IMG/VR virus record: IMGVR_UViG_3300042090_000783
Coordinates: 1 to 60,348 of that record
Source: a virus
Reading direction: 5' to 3' (one strand)
DNA length: 60,348 nt
Shown here: piece after piece, positions 56,063-60,348 of the stretch
How the letters are laid out: each line of letters begins with the position of its first letter
How positions within the stretch are numbered: position 1 is the stretch's first letter
Position numbers and translations under genes: made by a program
Notes under the pieces: generated by a model
Databases searched by the model: none
Seen by the model: the letters and a program-made list of their open reading frames with translations, nothing else
What the model was told of the DNA's origin: nothing

Positions 56063-56458
56063 ATGACGATGCGATCCGACAACAGCGGCGTCGGCGGGGA
56101 GCGCGCGCAGGTCCTGCAGGTCGCGCTGACCGCAGCGCAGCTCGGGCTTTCCGGCCCGATCCCGGCGAACGGCAACGTCCAAAGCCCGCTTTTGCCGTCG
56201 AACGGCTTCCTCGCCTTCGCGCTGGGCCTGACCAGCTCGGAAGGGGGCGAGATCAGCATCCAGCGCTACATCGACCAAGCGGGCGAGGTCGCCCAAGGCG
56301 CCGCGATCACGGGGTCAGTCACCGGCGGGACGGCCGTGGTGGTCAACGTGACGAACGACGGCAAGCCGTTCTCGTCGATGCAGATCACGGTGACCAACAC
56401 GACCGGCGCGGCGGCGACGATTACCAACGTCGCCGGGCTCTGGCAGAGCGCCACCTGA
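56063..56458 (+). CDS. Beta-rich head or neck protein
   Basis: The 131-residue product is beta-sheet-like and Thr/Val-rich in its C-terminal half (GSVTGGTAVVVNVTNDGKPF). It could be a head decoration or neck protein. No family was recognised. Confidence 0.5.
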   Translation: MTMRSDNSGVGGERAQVLQVALTAAQLGLSGPIPANGNVQSPLLPSNGFLAFALGLTSSEGGEISIQRYIDQAGEVAQGAAITGSVTGGTAVVVNVTNDGKPFSSMQITVTNTTGAAATITNVAGLWQSAT

Positions 56459-56462
56459 CCGC

Positions 56463-57368
56463 ATGCCGTCGGCATACCTGCAAACCGGCGACTATGCGAG
56501 CTACGGTCTCCCGTCGTCGACCACGGCCGCGCAGGTGCAGTCGGCTTCGATCCTGATCGACGCCTACCTGAAGCGTCCCGAGGGGCTGGTGTGGGTCCCC
56601 GACGCCAACGGCTACCCGACCTATATGGCGGCGCTAAGCGCCAGCATGCAATTCACCACGACGGCGGCATTCGAGCCCGGCCAGAACGTCGTGGTGCCGA
56701 TCAGCGGGCCGATCAATACGCTGGCGGTCGGCGAGGTGCTGATCGCCGATCTCGGCAATGCAGAGATGATGGAAGCGCTCGCTGTCGTCTCGATGCAGGG
56801 CAACACCGTGACGTTCCGGTGCGTGAATTTCAGCCATGCGTCGGGCTGCACGCTGAGCCGCGGCATGACGCTCCGCCAGCACAAATTCATGCCCCAGGGG
56901 CGGCCTCTGACCGCGCTCGCGTATACGCCCGTCGTCCGGCTCATCGCCGGCCAAGGGCGATATGGCTACGGCCGCCGCGGCGACGCGAGCCGATACATGG
57001 TCGACGAGTTCAACCTGCTGGCGTCGCTGTCCCACTTCGGCGGGCCGCCGGTGTGGGAGTTCTTTCCGATGGAGAACACCGGTGTCGATCCCGAATCCGG
57101 CCAGCTCTGGGTCCCGGCCGGCGTAATGCTGGCCTACTATTCCGAGATCAACATCTGGTACGTCGCCGGCTTCGCGCAGGCCAACCTGCCGAGCGCGGTT
57201 AAGCAGGCCTGTGCGCAGCTCATCACCGCGCGGGTCAACCTCCCCGAGATGGGCGCGGTGCGCTCCTACAAGGCCGGCGACACGGCAGTGCAGGCGTTCG
57301 CCGCATCGATCCTCTCCGATGACAGCAAGGACATGCTGGCGCCGTACCGCGCGAAGCTCAATTTCTGA
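56463..57368 (+). CDS. Head-tail connector (neck) protein
   Basis: The 301-residue product begins with the helical segment AAQVQSASILIDAYLKRPEG, found in gp6/gp15-type adaptor proteins, and ends with helices (VKQACAQLITARVNLPEMG). The middle is an inserted beta domain. It likely docks on the portal. The stop overlaps the next start. Confidence 0.6.
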   Translation: MPSAYLQTGDYASYGLPSSTTAAQVQSASILIDAYLKRPEGLVWVPDANGYPTYMAALSASMQFTTTAAFEPGQNVVVPISGPINTLAVGEVLIADLGNAEMMEALAVVSMQGNTVTFRCVNFSHASGCTLSRGMTLRQHKFMPQGRPLTALAYTPVVRLIAGQGRYGYGRRGDASRYMVDEFNLLASLSHFGGPPVWEFFPMENTGVDPESGQLWVPAGVMLAYYSEINIWYVAGFAQANLPSAVKQACAQLITARVNLPEMGAVRSYKAGDTAVQAFAASILSDDSKDMLAPYRAKLNF

Positions 57369-57709
57369 TGAGCTTCATCTATCCCCGCACGATCGCGATC
57401 ACGCGGCCCCAGCCGATCGCTGGCATCGGGCTCCAGTCCTACAGCGGGCTTGCCGAGAGCAACGAGACGCCGATCGCGGCGGGAGTCCCGGCGAGCATTC
57501 AACTGGACCGCGCCGGCCGCAAGCCACTGCCCAATGTGCCGGCCGACACGGATGGCCGCGGCACCTGGCGCATCTTCTTCGTCCTGCCGAACGGCACGGT
57601 CGAGAAGGACGACGTCATCACCGATGACCTTGGGATCCGCTACCAGGTCACCAACCCCTATTGGAACAGCCTGGGCTACGCCTGCCAGGTCGAAGAACTC
57701 GCGGCCTGA
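57368..57709 (+). CDS. Head closure-like protein
   Basis: The 113-residue product starts in TGATG overlap. It is beta-rich (YPRTIAITRPQPIAGIGLQS, then TDDLGIRYQVTNPYWN), which fits the HK97 gp7/SPP1 gp16 stopper type. Position in the neck cluster supports it. Confidence 0.55.
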   Translation: MSFIYPRTIAITRPQPIAGIGLQSYSGLAESNETPIAAGVPASIQLDRAGRKPLPNVPADTDGRGTWRIFFVLPNGTVEKDDVITDDLGIRYQVTNPYWNSLGYACQVEELAA

Positions 57710-57722
57710 AGGGGCGCCGGGC

Positions 57723-58604
57723 ATGGCCGACCTTTCCGACGTGATGCTGGCGCTGGCCCAGCTCATCAGCGGCACGATCTATCCGAACGGCACGGCGCAG
57801 CCCTCGGCCGTCATTGTCGGCGGCGCGGCAGTACCGGCGCGCATCTACCCGGGCTGGCCCATCCCGGCGCAGCTCGACGCTGACCTTGCTGCCGGCACAA
57901 TCAACGTCAGCGTCTTCGCCCCGCCCGGCACGGAGCGCAACACCACCCGCTACCCGCGCCAATGGGTCACGGCGACACCGGCAACGGTCACGCTGACGGC
58001 GACCGTCGACGCGACCGGAACGATGGTCACGCTCGGGGGCACCGTCTCGACACCGCAGAACGTCGCCATCATCGTCGATGGGCAGGCGGTCGTTTACAGC
58101 GTCCAGTCGTCCGACACGCTCGCCGCCATCGCGGCGTCGCTTGCGACGCTCCTCGCCGCCGCCGGCATCACGGCGACGTCTAGCGGTGCGGTCGTGACGA
58201 TCGTCGGCGCGCGCGGCCTGGTCGCCCGGGTCGGTGGCGTCGCGGGCGTGATCAAGGAGCTGAGCCGGCAGGACAGGCTCTTTCAGATCACCTTCTGGTG
58301 CTCGTCGCCGGCAGCGCGGGATGGAGCAGTCAAGCTCGTCGATCCGGTGCTACGCGGGACCAACTTCCTCGACCTCGTCGACGGCACGGGCGGCCGGCTC
58401 ATCTACCAGCGGACCTTCCTCGACGACGGCATCCAAAAGGTCGGCTGCTACCGGCGGGATCTCTTCTACACCGTCGAATATGGCACGACGATTGCTGAGG
58501 AAGCGCCGCAGGCAATCGTCGCCGAGACGAGCATTCAAGGCGCGGCTGCGCCCTTCGCGGACTTCACGACGAACGATCCGCCGCCCTTCACCGAACAGTC
58601 CTGA
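57723..58604 (+). CDS. Neck or tail terminator-like protein with inserted domain
   Basis: The 293-residue product starts at the ATG 57723. The ends (LSDVMLALAQLISGTIYPNG and a C-terminal YRRDLFYTVEYGTTIAEEAP) resemble tail terminator proteins. The middle 75 residues (TLAAIAASLATLLAAAGITA, then TSSGAVVTIVGARG) form an added domain that also occurs in the sheath protein. Confidence 0.55.
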   Translation: MADLSDVMLALAQLISGTIYPNGTAQPSAVIVGGAAVPARIYPGWPIPAQLDADLAAGTINVSVFAPPGTERNTTRYPRQWVTATPATVTLTATVDATGTMVTLGGTVSTPQNVAIIVDGQAVVYSVQSSDTLAAIAASLATLLAAAGITATSSGAVVTIVGARGLVARVGGVAGVIKELSRQDRLFQITFWCSSPAARDGAVKLVDPVLRGTNFLDLVDGTGGRLIYQRTFLDDGIQKVGCYRRDLFYTVEYGTTIAEEAPQAIVAETSIQGAAAPFADFTTNDPPPFTEQS

Positions 58605-58619
58605 TCCAAGGAGACAGAC

Positions 58620-58814
58620 ATGGCTTTGGAGCTCGTGGTCACCGAGCCCTTTGGGCTGCCCGGCGTCGGCCGGTTCGCGCGCGGAGCGGTTGTTACCGAG
58701 CCGGCGACCATCGCCACGATCCGCAAGGATTTTCCGCGGCATTTCGTGCAGCGCCACGCGCGCCCGGCGCCGGTGGCGTCGATCGTCCAGCCCGCGCCCA
58801 AGTCGGAGGCCTAA
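58620..58814 (+). CDS. Small protein before sheath (Mu gp38-like position)
   Basis: The 64-residue product (ATG 58620, AAGGAGA upstream) begins LELVVTEPFGLPGVGRFARG and has a basic C-terminus. Mu and relatives have a similar small gene (gp38) just before the sheath. Sequence similarity cannot be judged. Confidence 0.5.
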   Translation: MALELVVTEPFGLPGVGRFARGAVVTEPATIATIRKDFPRHFVQRHARPAPVASIVQPAPKSEA

Positions 58815-58817
58815 CGC

Positions 58818-60348
58818 ATGCCGCAAATCAGCTATTCCGGCGCATTCAACGCAGCGACCGAAGTTGTCCCGGATCTCTATCTCAACATCCAGACGCCGGG
58901 GCAGGGCGTCATCATGCCGGCGCCGTTCGGCCTCGTCGGCGTCGAGGGCGTCGCTAGCTGGGGTCCGGTCAACAAGACCACGCTGATCGGTTCGACCTCG
59001 CAATTCGCGCTCTATGGCAACCCGGTCAACCGCTCGAGCGATCTCGTCACGGCGGCGACGATCGTCGCGCAGGCACAGCAGGCGGCGGGCCTGGGCGCAA
59101 ACATGCTGTTCAACCGGGTGACGGATGGGACCGATACGGCGGCCTCGGGTAGCGTCGGCAGCACGCCTGCCAGCACGGAGACGGCGACGATTGGCGGCAC
59201 GCTCACGATCGGCGACACGCTTCACGTAACGTTGACGTCGACGGGCATCACGGGCTCGCCGGTCACCGCTACCTATACGACCAAGGCCAACGACACGCCG
59301 GCCACGATGGCGGCCGGTCTCGCCGCGGCGATCAACGCCAATACGAACCTGCAGGCGTCCAGCGTCAGCGCCACCTCGTCCGGCGCCGTCGTGAACACCG
59401 TCTATCCGTCGGCGATCACGATCACCTTTGCTGAAAACGTGACCGGCACCGCGACCGAGACGATCACGCTCGCGGCCGGCTCCGCCACGACCATCATCGG
59501 CCTCGACATCACGTCGATGTATACGGGTTCGCTCGGCAATGGCGAGACGTTGACGATCGCCGCCGGCTCCAACTCCACCACGGCCGTGCCGACCTGGCGC
59601 GCCACGGTCCAAATGCCTGGCTTCCCGTCCGAGATCTTCGACAATCTCGGCGCGGGGCTCACCGGCAAGGCCCTTTGGCAGGCCATCGCGTCGGCGATCA
59701 ACAACGGCACATCGCCGTTGCGCGGCCCCTCCAAGCTAGCCGTCGCGAGCGCGGGCGGCTCGACGGCGACGCCGACGGCCACGACCGTCACGCTCTCGGG
59801 CGGTACCGATGGCGCAGGCAACGTCACGTCGGCGGACTTCATCGGCACGGACACCGCGCCGCGAACCGGCATATATGCGTTCCGGTCGAGCGGCTGCACC
59901 GACATGTTCATCGCCGATTTCGACGACATCACCCAAGAGACCGATCTCATCGCGTTCGGTCAAAGCGAGGGCATCTACGTCCATAGCAACGGCGCCCCGG
60001 GCGAGACGCCGACCGCAGCGCAGACCAACAAACAGACGCAAGGCTCGTTCGGCAATTCGGCCGCGTGGCTGAAGCGCTATCTCGGCGATTGGGTCTACTG
60101 GAACGACAACTACAACGGCGTGCAGCGCCTGATCGGGCCGGCCACCTTTGGCGTCGCGCTCATCTCGACGCTGCAGCCGCAGCAGAACAGCCTGAACAAG
60201 GGCACCACGGGCGTGGTCGCGACGCAGCGCTCGCGCTCCGGCATCCCCTACGGCGAGGACGAGCTCGCCGTGCTGACCAGCTCGGGCATCGACGTGATCT
60301 GCAACCCGATCCCGGCCGGTTCTCAGTTCGGCATGCGGATCGGCGTCA
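58818..60348 (+). CDS. Tail sheath protein, N-terminal part (continues at base 1)
   Basis: The ATG at 58818 opens a frame that runs off the window end. Joined to 1-495 it gives 642 residues. The N-terminus (SYSGAFNAATEVVPDLYLNI, then APFGLVGVEGVASWGPVNK) is typical of sheath proteins. Residues 110-220 are a beta-rich insertion shared with the gene at 57723. Later RYLGDWVYWNDNYNGVQRLI and GVALISTLQPQQN lead to the conserved core. The sheath contracts to drive the tube through the cell envelope. Confidence 0.85.
   Translation, partial: MPQISYSGAFNAATEVVPDLYLNIQTPGQGVIMPAPFGLVGVEGVASWGPVNKTTLIGSTSQFALYGNPVNRSSDLVTAATIVAQAQQAAGLGANMLFNRVTDGTDTAASGSVGSTPASTETATIGGTLTIGDTLHVTLTSTGITGSPVTATYTTKANDTPATMAAGLAAAINANTNLQASSVSATSSGAVVNTVYPSAITITFAENVTGTATETITLAAGSATTIIGLDITSMYTGSLGNGETLTIAAGSNSTTAVPTWRATVQMPGFPSEIFDNLGAGLTGKALWQAIASAINNGTSPLRGPSKLAVASAGGSTATPTATTVTLSGGTDGAGNVTSADFIGTDTAPRTGIYAFRSSGCTDMFIADFDDITQETDLIAFGQSEGIYVHSNGAPGETPTAAQTNKQTQGSFGNSAAWLKRYLGDWVYWNDNYNGVQRLIGPATFGVALISTLQPQQNSLNKGTTGVVATQRSRSGIPYGEDELAVLTSSGIDVICNPIPAGSQFGMRIGV
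60252..60348. repeat. Right copy of 97-bp terminal direct repeat
   Basis: Identical to bases 1-97. It is an assembly overlap of a circular or permuted genome. Sheath codons are in phase at the join (60252 is a first codon position). Confidence 0.95.

Overview
The window is a complete temperate, contractile-tailed (myovirus-type) bacteriophage or prophage genome of about 60.25 kb. The last 97 bases repeat the first 97 exactly. The tail sheath gene runs off the right end and continues in the same frame at base 1, so the molecule was circular, or circularly permuted, and was opened inside the sheath gene. High GC, GC-rich codon third positions, a GapR/DUF2312-type protein and an attachment site made from the 3' half of a tRNA-Val(GAC) gene together suggest an alphaproteobacterial host. 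The host genus cannot be read from the sequence.

Layout. (1) 48.9-60.3 kb continuing through 0-1.6 kb, rightward: small and large terminase, portal, fused protease-scaffold, major capsid protein, neck genes, sheath, tube, and a tail assembly chaperone made by a -1 frameshift. (2) 1.57-3.62 kb: an accessory island inside the tail operon, with a leftward ribbon-helix-helix (RHH) repressor, a rightward S24-like protein without its catalytic Ser, a P22-type antirepressor and a zinc-ribbon membrane protein. It resembles the P22 immI module. (3) 3.6-16.6 kb: tail completion, tape measure, hub, spike, baseplate and two tail fibres, one with a signal peptide and one with no ordinary start codon. (4) 16.6-17.4 kb: a leftward methyltransferase. 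(5) 17.6-21.3 kb: a lysis cassette with overlapping genes, including a stand-alone OmpR-type winged helix, an endolysin candidate, a holin candidate, a lipase and a spanin-like pair. (6) attP at 21.46 kb, then leftward integrase and excisionase. (7) 22.9-38.2 kb: a leftward early operon of about 35 small genes plus a recombination block (zinc-hook SMC ATPase, probable annealing protein, Cas4-like nuclease) and two ParB-like proteins. (8) 38.2-39.75 kb: the immunity region, with a CI-like S24 repressor, a Cro-like protein, and four ATAC-N5-GTAT operators in two pairs over PL and PR. (9) 39.7-48.9 kb, rightward: HTH regulators, the GapR-like protein, an AAA+ ATPase, a VRR-NUC nuclease, DnaB helicase, a DUF1376-type initiator carrying an iteron-like cluster, and a DUF6456-like regulator just before terminase.

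The genes fit a lambda-like plan. The CI-like repressor would bind both operator pairs. PL would express recombination genes and xis/int, PR would express replication genes, and late transcription would run through head, tail and lysis. The RHH-antirepressor island in the tail operon may be a second, bipartite immunity switch. Three early genes (two convincing, one weaker) appear shifted by a single base. They could be sequence errors or real decay. All protein functions are inferred from motifs and gene order; no database search was possible.
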